Part shown: positions 9,701 through 16,504 of the stretch, piece by piece | How positions within the stretch are numbered: position 1 is the first letter of the stretch | Layout: the number at the start of each line of letters is the position of its first letter | NCBI GenBank assembly: GCA_947446155.1 | Contig: CANFFZ010000007.1 | Span: 1-32,674, forward strand | Direction of reading: 5' to 3' | Origin: Chloroflexota bacterium | Lineage (GTDB): Bacteria > Chloroflexota > Dehalococcoidia > UBA2979 | DNA: 32,674 nucleotides | Position numbers and translations under genes: made by a program | The notes under the pieces: model-generated | The model's database searches: none | Told to the model about the DNA's origin: nothing | What the model saw: only the letters and a program-made list of their open reading frames with translations

Positions 9701-10087
9701 GTGATGATCCTCGCTGCGGCGGGATTCGTCATCACCGCCATCATCGCGATCGGCGCGCGCCGCACGGAGTTCGCCGTCCTGCGTGCTTTAGGCATCACCC
9801 CGCCGCAGATCCTGCGCTCGCTGTTGCTCGAATGGGCCGTCCTCGCCGCCCTCGGGGTCGCCCTCGGGATCGTCCTCGGCCGCCGCATTGCGAGCGCGAT
9901 GCTGTCGTCGCTCAGCGTCACCACGGCAGGCACTCGAGTCGTCCCGCCGTTCACGATGCAGAGCGACTGGTGGGGCATCGGCCTTGGGCTCGCGGGCGTC
10001 GTCGTGCTGGCGAGCGTCGCGCTCGTCCTCGCCTGGCGCGCCGTTGCACGTCGCGCGGACGCTGAGATCCTGCGCCACACGCAGTAG
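6728..10087 (+). CDS. Second giant two-module FtsX-type ABC permease
   Basis: 1119 residues from a GTG start. It has the same order as its divergent neighbour: an N-terminal helix (HRMRAHWRLLLASGLGVLL), an outer domain to about residue 330, an FtsX module (LLIILLQIVGVIGFYVVLIA, then YRSRGASVGQLV), middle helices including LLMLMVMATAVATFAASY, a second outer domain (about 600-970) and a C-terminal FtsX module (ILAAAGFVITAIIAIGA, then LRALGITPPQIL). Matching segments such as RMxAHWRL, YADxxxDLGLR and YYLDVAL show paralogy with the leftward permease. No ATPase follows it, so it probably uses the two ATPases of the opposite operon, giving a four-part heteromeric exporter. This is inferred from context. 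Confidence 0.9.
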   Translation: MGRLLTGWFLVRHRMRAHWRLLLASGLGVLLAATLLGAVPTYADAMADLGLRFRLDRGLTDPRQRVLFLDIDNSALGDPADTQRRAALDAATRAHVGWLGPELIVEERSQRLTWTIEGGGGDPWPAFISGVPALAEHVEVTTGRLPSTGAGVEIVLPDGYQRFARLGEVVRLTLPPIDDCPRIPGSDDPAIAAQEVRCRPTAIATASTTAIVVGFVRQRDPSDLRWQIIDAAWGTPEKPALDNPQPGSGGFLLLTTDEQYRGALAQRLPELRSRHRSGLLPDLRAIGVREVEDALTSIAAWQQDARVTLGLSAHGITTFADQLAVFRTAQTFSRVPLLIILLQIVGVIGFYVVLIASMLSERRAAELSVYRSRGASVGQLVGLALFEGTLLAIPAAAAAPWIAGQVVAALGRASLFERSTGGAPLPVNVGPEAYLLAAAGAALSVLAMAIPAWAAARRGVIDDQRERARPRGRGVVQRYYLDVALVVLAGFQWWQLERRGTALDPGSLGGWSSDPLLLSFPLVAMLAVTAIVLRCYAPLLRVGVRFALPLRGVAVAVGLRQTSRSPATHARLLMLMVMATAVATFAASYGPTVGQSYRERAQYEAGVDLRARVRVPGPRMQPPLADVRAIPGVASATYAYRGNIRIAGGGDVSVLGIDEGARVASMIWTRDDFADEPLGAMLERIRPASEAGPGLAIPANAVTLQAQMYLDLPQGRVPGLSARLRDATGEYFDARFEELPSGEWRQMTATIPVGAERPVSLVAMRMESSLFVRREGALYIDDLAAGDAQGRVTSVYDFELPSGWTAYTQAGTQETFALSNTRARSKTYSGRWSWTSGPPSRESVVSVGGPAALPGLFSASALKSLGMREGDVTTTTLSNGVQIPVRAAGTLNLFPTLDPGSGFIVVDRRQLRSVASMASAPAPYANELWVDFDAALPLADQRAVMARLEQRFTSPVWIAEPLLQAANVEEAGADPTLVASGSGILLVAAVAVMILAAAGFVITAIIAIGARRTEFAVLRALGITPPQILRSLLLEWAVLAALGVALGIVLGRRIASAMLSSLSVTTAGTRVVPPFTMQSDWWGIGLGLAGVVVLASVALVLAWRAVARRADAEILRHTQ

Positions 10088-10104
10088 AGCGATCCTGCCG
10101 AGGC

Positions 10105-10566
10105 CTACTTTGGGCGGTTGCTCCCCTGTTCGAGGTTCGGCGGTAGCCGCAAGAGCGATGTGGCAGCGCCATCCTTCACACGCACCTGGACGAGGTCACC
10201 CGCTTTCAGCGGAGAACCCGCCGGCACGATGCGGAACAACCGCTCCGGCGACGTGTATCGCACAGTCACGTTGCTCTCCGCAGTGCCGATGACCACCGCA
10301 CCCGCCTCCGAGCGCTGCACCGTCCCGCTGCGCTGCACCTCGCCTCGAAGCGCCGGCGCGCCGCCGAACCCAGTGAAGCCGCCCGGCGACCGCGCCACGT
10401 CCGCCGGCGGTCCCGCGAGAGCTTCCGGAGCGGTGACCGCTACCCGCTCGACGTTGGGCTCACTCGCCGCGTGCCCCAGCCGAACGCCGAGCCACCCGCC
10501 ACCCACGCTGGCGAACAGCACGGCTGACACGACAGCGGCGGTTCGGAGGCGGCTGCGCAGAGTCAT
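10105..10566 (-). CDS. Small membrane-anchored protein with OB-like/DUF5666-like C-terminus
   Basis: 153 residues. It has a basic N-terminus, one hydrophobic segment (about 10-30), a Pro/Gly-rich spacer and a beta-rich C-terminal half (SGTVQRSEAGAVVIGT, then VQVRVKDGAATSL). The pattern of a 'G.V......vvi' strand pair with a later 'kaGdlVqVrv' strand resembles the small beta barrels annotated as DUF5666. That match is by pattern only. Its ATG overlaps the stop of the upstream small gene (10563-10566), so the two are coupled. It converges on the permease gene, leaving 17 nt. It could be an accessory subunit of the exporter, but nothing in the sequence proves this. Confidence 0.65.
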   Translation of the reverse strand: MTLRSRLRTAAVVSAVLFASVGGGWLGVRLGHAASEPNVERVAVTAPEALAGPPADVARSPGGFTGFGGAPALRGEVQRSGTVQRSEAGAVVIGTAESNVTVRYTSPERLFRIVPAGSPLKAGDLVQVRVKDGAATSLLRLPPNLEQGSNRPK

Positions 10567-10934
10567 CGCTCGGCCACCACGACGACACCGGTCAGTGCCA
10601 CCCCGAAGTCGGATCGCTCCGCGCCCACGTTCACGTGCGCCCCGCTGGCGAGGCTCCCCGCCGGTAGTGCCTGCAAGTCCTCGACCGGCGCCCCTTTGAG
10701 GATCACTAGGTCGGTCGAGCCACCCTCGCCCGACAGGACGAGGCGCCCGTCCGCGACGCTGGTCACGGTTCCGCTGAGGAGCAGCGGCTCTCCCACCGGA
10801 CGCTCTCGGTCGACGGTGAGTGCCACCTGGTCGCGCGCCGGTTCATGCGCGTAGACGAACCCCACCACGCCGCTAGCGAGGGCTGTGAGCACCACCAACG
10901 GGCCCACGGGGAGGAGGTGTCGGAGGAGTCCCAT
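10563..10934 (-). CDS. Small membrane-anchored protein, sister of the downstream gene
   Basis: 123 residues from the ATG at 10934, chosen because the membrane helix follows at once (LLPVGPLVVLTALASGVVGF) and a CACAAT box lies 8 nt upstream. An in-frame start at 10973 would lie upstream of that promoter. The outer part has the same layout as its downstream partner: 'LLLSGTVTSVADGRLVLSGE', a 'PAGSLASGAHVNVG' turn and a final VVVVAER strand. The two genes therefore look like an old tandem duplication of one anchored beta-barrel protein. Function unknown. Confidence 0.65.
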   Translation of the reverse strand: MGLLRHLLPVGPLVVLTALASGVVGFVYAHEPARDQVALTVDRERPVGEPLLLSGTVTSVADGRLVLSGEGGSTDLVILKGAPVEDLQALPAGSLASGAHVNVGAERSDFGVALTGVVVVAER

Positions 10935-10942
10935 TGCCGCGC

Positions 10943-10948
10943 ATTGTG
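10943..10948 (-). promoter_or_regulatory. -10 box of leaderless promoter, small-protein pair
   Basis: CACAAT on the minus strand, 8 nt before the ATG at 10934. The same geometry is seen at other genes in this window. Confidence 0.45.
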
Positions 10949-11065
10949 GGGTGCGGAAGCCCGATCGGGCCACTCGTTCGGCCAGAATCCTGTGGATATT
11001 CCAATCGCCAAATAATGATGAAGGGGGTACTCTGTTATGCGGTTGGGGTAGCGGAGGGTGTCACC

Positions 11066-12766
11066 GTGCGACGAGTCCTAGCGGTGCTGATGGCGCTCGC
11101 CGCCCTCGTACTTCTGCCCTCCCCGGCTTTCGCCGCCCAGCCCGCAGTGAACTCGATGCTGCCCACCAACGGCGATGCCGCCGGCGGCTTCCTCACGGTG
11201 ATTTCGGGAAGTGGCTTCGCCACCGGCGCGACGGTGCGATTTGGTGCTGTGCTTTCGACGGACGTCACGGTCGCTGGAACGACCATGATCATTGCTCGTG
11301 TTCCGGCAGGGGTCGCCGGTTCCTCGCAGATCGTGGTCATTACCAATCCGGATGGCCTGGCCATCTCGGTCCCGATGCAATTCACATATGACGGCGCACG
11401 CATCAGTGTTACGTCCGTTTCCCCCTCGATCGGCAGTTCGTTCGGTGGGACGCTCGTGGCGGTGTCCGGGAATGGGTTCCTGTCGGGCGCGGTGGTCATG
11501 TTCGGATCGACACCTGGGACCAGCGTCTCTGTGACGAGTCCGACACTCCTGACGGTCGTGGCACCGACGGGCACCTTCGGCGCAGTCGTCAACGTCGTTG
11601 TGACAAACGCAAGCGGGGCAAGCGCGAGCGCCCAAGGTGTGTACACGTTCGGCAGCAGCACGGGCACCACCAGCGGCTCGCAGCCAACCATCTCGTCGGT
11701 CTCACCGAACGGTGGTTCAGTGGCTGGCGGGACGGTCGTAACGATCCAGGGGGGTGGGTTCCTGCCCGGTGCCCAGGTCTTCTTCGGAGGGACGCCCGCG
11801 ACGAACGTCGCTGTGTTGAGTTTAGTACAGATCACCGTCACGACGCCATCCCGTGCCTTGGGTTCCGCCGCATTGATGGTGACTAATCCTAGCGGGATAT
11901 TCGGTGGGCTAGCGAATGGCTTCACCTACCTGACGGCGACGCCACAGGTGACCGCAGTCTCCCCGTTCGAAGGTGTACTCGCGGGTGGCACGCCCATCCT
12001 CCTGACCGGAAGTGGGTTCGTGGTTGGAGCGACCGTCACCATCGGAGGCCAGCCCGCGCGGAACGTCGTCGTCACAAGTGGAAATCAGATAACGGCTATC
12101 ACTCCAGCAGGAGCACCCGGCTCCGCCACCATCTTGGTCACCAACCTCGGTGGGTTGATCACCGGCCTGGCGGATGGCTTCACCTTCTCTGCGACAGCGG
12201 TGACCCCGTCTTCGCCGTCCGTTTCGACGGGGACCGGTATCGCCGTCAGCTCGGTTTCGCCAGCGTCGGGGCCGGTTGGCGCGGCGACCCTCGTCACAAT
12301 TACCGGTCAGGGGTTCCTCGCCGGTGCGATCGTGACCATTGGTGGCTTGCCCGCGACGAACGTCACGGTGATCAGCTCGACACAGATCTTGGCCTCGACT
12401 CCGACCGGCGCGACGGCCGGGGCGGCACTCGTCGTCGTCTCCAACGTGGGCGCAGCAGGCGCCGCACTCCCCAGCGGGTTCACCTTTACCGCGCCGGGTA
12501 CTCCCGCCCTGCCGGCTCCACCGGCCACCGGGGGCACCCTCCCACCAGGTTCGTTCGGGCTCATGGTCTTCCGAGGTGGAAGCAACGCCGATTTGGTAGC
12601 AGCGTCGGGTTGTCCCTCGAGTCGCGTTGTCCTCTGGGCGACGAACGCGCAAGGCCAATGGGTCGGATATATCCCGACGGCCCCATCGGTCATCAACCTG
12701 TCGTGGGATGCGCTCTTCCCGACCGGTATCCCTGCTAATACCCCTGTCTACGTCCGCTGTTCCTAG
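11066..12766 (+). CDS. Secreted protein with five IPT/TIG repeats and a C-terminal two-Cys domain
   Basis: 566 residues from a GTG at 11066. GGAGG at 11053-11057 is 8 nt upstream and a signal peptide follows (RRVLAVLMALAALVLL, cut at AFA-A). Five IPT/TIG immunoglobulin-like repeats of about 83-87 residues follow. Each opens with a 'SVSPxxG' motif and holds 'GGTxVxIxGxGFxxGAxVxFG', then a 'TNPxG' strand and a closing 'GFTF' strand. The last 72 residues are different: they run from FGLMVFRGG to PVYVRC, with Cys residues near each end. A related segment sits inside the D-Ala-D-Ala carboxypeptidase at 16505-18118 (see findings). It probably acts as a surface adhesion or wall-binding protein. A weak hairpin (12767-12780) follows the stop. 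Confidence 0.88.
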   Translation: MRRVLAVLMALAALVLLPSPAFAAQPAVNSMLPTNGDAAGGFLTVISGSGFATGATVRFGAVLSTDVTVAGTTMIIARVPAGVAGSSQIVVITNPDGLAISVPMQFTYDGARISVTSVSPSIGSSFGGTLVAVSGNGFLSGAVVMFGSTPGTSVSVTSPTLLTVVAPTGTFGAVVNVVVTNASGASASAQGVYTFGSSTGTTSGSQPTISSVSPNGGSVAGGTVVTIQGGGFLPGAQVFFGGTPATNVAVLSLVQITVTTPSRALGSAALMVTNPSGIFGGLANGFTYLTATPQVTAVSPFEGVLAGGTPILLTGSGFVVGATVTIGGQPARNVVVTSGNQITAITPAGAPGSATILVTNLGGLITGLADGFTFSATAVTPSSPSVSTGTGIAVSSVSPASGPVGAATLVTITGQGFLAGAIVTIGGLPATNVTVISSTQILASTPTGATAGAALVVVSNVGAAGAALPSGFTFTAPGTPALPAPPATGGTLPPGSFGLMVFRGGSNADLVAASGCPSSRVVLWATNAQGQWVGYIPTAPSVINLSWDALFPTGIPANTPVYVRCS

Positions 12767-12958
12767 GCTCGGCTGCGAGCGGATACTCACCTCCCCGCCG
12801 CGCTACTTCGACACGAGAGCGAGGTACCGCGTGTCGTGCTGGGTAGCCGTTGAACTGCGACTGCGCGAGGTCGGACTCCGAAGTGACGGAGCAGCGGCCG
12901 TCGGCCAGGCGCTCCGCCACGCGGCAGCTCATCGCACCACGGAGGAACTCCAGGCCCA

Positions 12959-13108
12959 CATGCCGGCCTCAAGATCGCGAAGAAGGACTTCGATGCGCTG
13001 GTCGAGGACCTCGTCAAGGCGCTCGACAAGAACAAGGTGCCGGAAAAGGAGAAGGGCGAACTCCTAGGAGCGCTTGGCCCCATGTCCACGGACATCGTGA
13101 CCGTCTAG
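12959..13108 (+). pseudogene. Remnant of a truncated haemoglobin gene (C-terminal half)
   Basis: Reading the frame that ends at TAG 13106-13108 gives HAGLKIAKKDFDALVEDL, then VKALDKNKVPEKEKGELL and GALGPMSTDIVTV. This is the end of a group-1 truncated globin: the proximal haem His (the H of HAG), the G helix, the H helix and the usual 'LLGALGPMxxDIV' finish. Upstream in this frame the residues (Gly, Pro, His, Arg-rich) no longer resemble a globin, and no start codon leads into it, so the A-E helices and the distal pocket are missing. Another frame reads RTTEELQAHM across the same point, consistent with deletions or frameshifts. A terminator still follows at 13139. Confidence 0.7.
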
Positions 13109-13138
13109 GTCGCATCGAACCTCGTAGCCCCTCAGTAG

Positions 13139-13170
13139 GAGGCGGGCCGGCCCCTCGGTCCGCCTCTTCT
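13139..13170 (+). terminator. Intrinsic terminator after the globin remnant
   Basis: Arms 13139-13149 and 13156-13166 pair over 11 bp with one G-U, enclose a 6-nt loop, and are followed by TTCT. Confidence 0.6.
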
Positions 13171-13211
13171 GGCGTCCAGGCCGGTGTCGCCTCCGGTTGC
13201 TGTTCGAGGGG

Positions 13212-13217
13212 TATGCT
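13212..13217 (+). promoter_or_regulatory. -10 box (TATGCT) before the dienelactone hydrolase gene
   Basis: TATGCT lies between the terminator and a strong AGGAGG ribosome site at 13253-13258. The predicted transcript start is near 13224. Confidence 0.4.
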
Positions 13218-13309
13218 CTCGCGCGGCCCACACACCCCGCGCTTGAGATTGCAGGAGGACCTCCGTCCCGTATCGCACCGACGATCAAGAAACGATTGCT
13301 GCGGAGACC

Positions 13310-14020
13310 GTGATGATTACCGGACATAACAGTGATCAGATTCGCGCGTTCTACGCCCGACCCACCGGCTCCGGGCCTCGGCCAGGCGTCGTACTTATCC
13401 ATCACGCTCCCGGCTGGGACGACTGGTACAAGGAAGCGACGTTCCGCTTCGCACGTCGCGGCTACGCCGCCATTGCGCCCAACCTCTACGAGCGCCTCGG
13501 CCACGGGACGGTCGAGGACGTGATGGTCCTCATGCGCGCCGCGGGTGGTGTTCCGGACGCGCAGGTCGTAGGCGATGTGGTCGCCTCCGCGAAGTATCTG
13601 AAGGCGCAGCCCTTCAACGGGAAGATCGGCGTCATCGGCTCCTGCTCGGGTGGGCGTCACGCGTACCTCTGCGCCACGCAGAGCGACGAGTTCGCCGCGG
13701 TCGTCGACCTGTGGGGTGGCGGAGTCGTGATGAAGCCCGAGGACTTCAACGACAAGCGCCCTGTGGCGCCGATCGATCTGACGCCGAGCCTGAAGATCCC
13801 GCTGCTCGGCATCTTCGGCAACGAAGACCGCGGGCCGAACCCTGAGCAGGTGAACCAGCACGAGGAAGTCCTGAAGGCGCAGGGGAAGCAGTACGAGTTC
13901 CATCGCTACGACGGTGCGGGCCACGGGTTCTTCTACTACGACCGCCCTGCGTACCGGCAGGAGCAGGCTGTGGACGGCTGGAACAAGACCTGGGCCTTCT
14001 TCGAGCAGCACCTCGCCTAG
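13310..14020 (+). CDS. Dienelactone hydrolase family protein
   Basis: At least 236 residues of an alpha/beta hydrolase of the dienelactone hydrolase family. The family triad is visible: nucleophile Cys112 in GSCSGG, Asp173 in GNEDRGPN and His205 in GAGHGFF. The oxyanion region is HHAPGWDDW. The family hydrolyses cyclic esters such as dienelactone; the true substrate is not known. The first usual start codon is GTG 13310 (directly followed by ATG). However, the in-frame stretch upstream (YRTDDQETIAAETV) looks like normal family N-terminus, and the AGGAGG site at 13253-13258 points to a start near 13265, where only GTC is found. See findings. It is followed after 22 nt by the DUF6295-like gene, probably as one transcript. 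Confidence 0.88.
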   Translation: MMITGHNSDQIRAFYARPTGSGPRPGVVLIHHAPGWDDWYKEATFRFARRGYAAIAPNLYERLGHGTVEDVMVLMRAAGGVPDAQVVGDVVASAKYLKAQPFNGKIGVIGSCSGGRHAYLCATQSDEFAAVVDLWGGGVVMKPEDFNDKRPVAPIDLTPSLKIPLLGIFGNEDRGPNPEQVNQHEEVLKAQGKQYEFHRYDGAGHGFFYYDRPAYRQEQAVDGWNKTWAFFEQHLA

Positions 14021-14042
14021 TTCGGTCGAACGGAGTCACACC

Positions 14043-14303
14043 ATGTGCACGAACATCGTGGCGCCCACAGCCATCCGAGGCGCGGGCAGGGGCGAGCGCG
14101 GCTGGTTCAAGATGAACACCGCCCTCGTGTCCTACGACCACCCGATCCAGATGCGGGACGAGCACGCCCTCAACATCGACTTCCTCAGTGACGTCGTCGG
14201 GGAGCGCGTGGCCGTCGAGATGGACGCCACCTCGGCCCGCGCCCTCGCCGCCGCCATCACCGAGGCGCTCCGCCTCGCGGAAGAGGCCGACGCCCTCGTG
14301 TAG
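14043..14303 (+). CDS. DUF6295-like small protein
   Basis: 86 residues. ATG 14043 has GGAG at 14032-14035, 7 nt upstream. The sequence matches my memory of the DUF6295 pattern: MCTNIV at the start, then GxxGWFKMNTALVSYDHP, then EHALNIDF, and a C-terminal helix ending in AITEALRLAEEADALV. Family members are small cytoplasmic proteins of unknown function common in Actinobacteria and Chloroflexi. It lies 22 nt after the dienelactone hydrolase gene, so the two are probably co-transcribed. Function unknown. Confidence 0.75.
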   Translation: MCTNIVAPTAIRGAGRGERGWFKMNTALVSYDHPIQMRDEHALNIDFLSDVVGERVAVEMDATSARALAAAITEALRLAEEADALV

Positions 14304-14349
14304 GCCAACTCGGACGCTCCTACCGTATCCCCGTTGGGGCATCGCCCCC

Positions 14350-14355
14350 TAGACT
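14350..14355 (+). promoter_or_regulatory. -10 box (TAGACT) of the purK operon
   Basis: TAGACT lies 31 nt before the GTG of purK. The leader holds GGAGG at 14375-14379. No convincing -35 box is seen. Confidence 0.4.
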
Positions 14356-14386
14356 TAAGGGGTCGGAATTCGCGGGAGGAGCGGCC

Positions 14387-15580
14387 GTGACCCCGGACGG
14401 ATTCCCGGTCGTTGGCATCGTCGGTGCGGGGCAACTCGCGCGGATGACCTACCAGGCGGCGATCGCCCTCGGCATCGAGGTGCGCGTGCTCGCGGAACGG
14501 CCAGACGAGTCGGCCGCGCGCGTCTGTCCCCTCGTCGACATCGGCTCACCCGACTCGCCCGCCGACCTCCAGGCCTTCGCCGCCCGCTGCGATGTCGTCA
14601 CCCTTGACCACGAACTCGTGAACGACGAGGCATTGGCCGCCATCGAGGCGGCGGGTGGCATCGTCCGGCCGGGTGCGCATGCGCTGCGCTTCGCCAAGGA
14701 CAAACTCCACCAGCGCACGGAGTTCGCAAAGGCCGGCCTGCCCGTCCCCGCGTTCGCCGAAGTCCGCACCGCCCTCGACATCGAGGCCTTCGCCGCCACG
14801 CACGGCTGGCCCGTGGTCGCAAAGGCGCAGCGCGGTGGCTACGACGGCCGAGGTGTCTGGGTACTCGACGGCCCGGGTGCTGCTGCCGACTTAGTCCGTG
14901 ACGCGCAGGCGCGCGGTACCGCCCTGATGGTCGAGGCCTTCGTGCCGATCGAGCGCGAACTGGCGGTGCTCGTGGCGCGTCGTCCTGGCGGTGAGTGTGT
15001 TGTCTACCCCGTGGTCGAGACCGTGCAGCGCGACGGCATCTGCCACGAGGTCATCGCGCCGGCCTCGGTGCCCTCCGACGTGGCCGAGGCGGCCCGCGAG
15101 TTCGGGCTGCGCATCGCGGAACTGACCGGCGTCGTCGGCATCTTCGCGACGGAGTTGTTCCTCGTGGACGGTGCGCTCCTGATCAACGAGATCGCGACGC
15201 GGCCGCACAACTCCGGACACTTCAGCATGGACGCCTGTGCCACTTCCCAGTTTGAGAACCACCTGCGTTCAGTCCTCGACTGGCCGCTTGGTCCCACCGA
15301 CCTCCTCGCTCCCAGCGTCGTGATGGCGAACCTGCTGGGCGAGGACCACGAGAGTCTGGCGCCGCGTGTCCCCTCGGCAGTCGCGTTGCCCGGAGGCGTG
15401 CACCTGCACCTCTACGGCAAAGAAGTTCGCCCTGGGCGCAAGATCGGTCACGTGAACGCCTGGGGTGCAGACGCCGAGGAGACGCGGGCACGCGCAATCC
15501 AGGCGGCGGCCTTGCTCACCGGGCGTACGGCGATGGCGGCCCCGTCCGCTGCGAGTTTGCCAGTCGGGAGGACGTCATGA
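14387..15580 (+). CDS. purK: N5-carboxyaminoimidazole ribonucleotide synthase
   Basis: 397 residues from GTG 14387, with GGAGG 7 nt upstream. ATP-grasp enzyme that makes N5-CAIR from AIR, ATP and bicarbonate in purine synthesis. The N-terminal Rossmann-like part holds [12 protein letters not shown]. The segment [12 protein letters not shown] replaces the more common TYEFEN. The ATP-grasp core has [59 protein letters not shown] and the family-typical [10 protein letters not shown]. The stop overlaps the purE start (ATGA, 15577-15580). The order purK-purE is the reverse of the usual purEK. Confidence 0.95.
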   Translation: MTPDGFPVVGIVGAGQLARMTYQAAIALGIEVRVLAERPDESAARVCPLVDIGSPDSPADLQAFAARCDVVTLDHELVNDEALAAIEAAGGIVRPGAHALRFAKDKLHQRTEFAKAGLPVPAFAEVRTALDIEAFAATHGWPVVAKAQRGGYDGRGVWVLDGPGAAADLVRDAQARGTALMVEAFVPIERELAVLVARRPGGECVVYPVVETVQRDGICHEVIAPASVPSDVAEAAREFGLRIAELTGVVGIFATELFLVDGALLINEIATRPHNSGHFSMDACATSQFENHLRSVLDWPLGPTDLLAPSVVMANLLGEDHESLAPRVPSAVALPGGVHLHLYGKEVRPGRKIGHVNAWGADAEETRARAIQAAALLTGRTAMAAPSAASLPVGRTS

Positions 15581-16089
15581 CACCAGCCGCCACGCCGCTC
15601 GTCGGCATCATCATGGGCAGCGACTCCGATCTCCCGACGATGCGCGCCGCCGCCGACGTCCTGACCGAGTACGGCGTCACGCACGAGGTGCGCGTCGTCT
15701 CTGCGCACCGCACGCCCCTCGCTATGGTGGAGTACGCGCAGAGCGCGGCTGGACGAGGGCTGAAGGTAATCATCGCTGGGGCGGGCGGCGCGGCGCATTT
15801 GCCCGGCATGACCGCCTCGCTCACAACACTCCCCGTGATCGGCGTACCGGTGCCGCTCGCCAACCTGGATGGGCTCGATTCGCTGCTGTCGATTGTGCAG
15901 ATGCCGGCGGGCATCCCCGTCGCCACGGTGGCGATCGGCAACGCGAGGAACGCGGGGCTGCTGGCGGTCCGGATTCTCGGCACGAACGACCCAGCGCTCG
16001 CCTCGAAACTCGCGGCGGCGCAGGCGGCGCTGGCCGAAGCGGTCGCCGAGAAGGATGCACGAGTTCAGGCGGAGTTTCCGCAGGCCTGA
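15577..16089 (+). CDS. purE: N5-carboxyaminoimidazole ribonucleotide mutase
   Basis: 170 residues, a class I PurE that converts N5-CAIR to CAIR, the next step after PurK. The family motifs are complete: [13 protein letters not shown] near the N-terminus, VVSAHRTP with the catalytic His, [14 protein letters not shown] and a GVP step, then [19 protein letters not shown] and [13 protein letters not shown]. Its ATG sits in the purK stop (ATGA), with GGAGG at 15567-15571 inside purK. The next gene starts 24 nt downstream and is likely in the same operon. Confidence 0.96.
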   Translation: MTPAATPLVGIIMGSDSDLPTMRAAADVLTEYGVTHEVRVVSAHRTPLAMVEYAQSAAGRGLKVIIAGAGGAAHLPGMTASLTTLPVIGVPVPLANLDGLDSLLSIVQMPAGIPVATVAIGNARNAGLLAVRILGTNDPALASKLAAAQAALAEAVAEKDARVQAEFPQA

Positions 16090-16113
16090 CGTGGTCATGG
16101 GAAGAGGGGCGAC

Positions 16114-16482
16114 GTGACAACACCCGCGCAACGCAACGAGCCGCAGCCGAACAAACTCTGCATCGTGATCGTGCCAGACGGCGATGGCGACCGTCTGATC
16201 GAAGCCCTTAGCAAGTTGGGTATCGGATCGACGCGCGTCGGCTCGTCAGGTGGCTTCCTCCGCCGCGGCTCGATCACCGTGTTCAGTGCGCTGCACGAGT
16301 CCCGCGTGCCGGAACTGACGGCGCTCCTGCATCGAGAGTTCCCCGAGGTCGTGAAGCCGATGTCGCTCGCGAGCCTTCCGTTCATGGACGAACTGGAGAT
16401 GCCCAGCGCGACGGTCGTCGACGTACGCGTCGGTGGTGCCGTCCTGATGGTGGTACCGCTCGATCGGATGGAGCGCGTCTAG
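16114..16482 (+). CDS. darA: PII-like cyclic-di-AMP receptor (DarA/PstA family)
   Basis: 122 residues from GTG 16114. Family: cyclic-di-AMP receptor (CdAR, DUF970), trimeric PII-like proteins such as Bacillus DarA and Staphylococcus PstA. Seen here: KLCIVIVPDGDGDRLIEALS as the first strand-helix unit, then RVGSSGGFLRRGSITVFSAL, the family's hallmark 'TGGFLRxGNTT' nucleotide loop, and VVDVRVGGAVLMVVPLDRMERV as the closing strands (family form 'VEVGGATVFVMPVD'). The length is close to the usual 109, plus a short N-terminal extension. It lies 24 nt after purE on the same strand, which suggests co-expression with purine synthesis. A hairpin covers its stop codon. Confidence 0.88.
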   Translation: MTTPAQRNEPQPNKLCIVIVPDGDGDRLIEALSKLGIGSTRVGSSGGFLRRGSITVFSALHESRVPELTALLHREFPEVVKPMSLASLPFMDELEMPSATVVDVRVGGAVLMVVPLDRMERV

Positions 16483-16490
16483 CGCGCTCC
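16470..16490. terminator. Hairpin spanning the darA stop codon
   Basis: GGAGCGCG (16470-16477) pairs with CGCGCTCC (16483-16490) around a TCTAG loop that holds the stop codon. There is no U-tract, so termination is only possible. It lies between two convergent genes. Confidence 0.35.
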
Positions 16491-16504
16491 GCCTCGCCCC
16501 CGCC

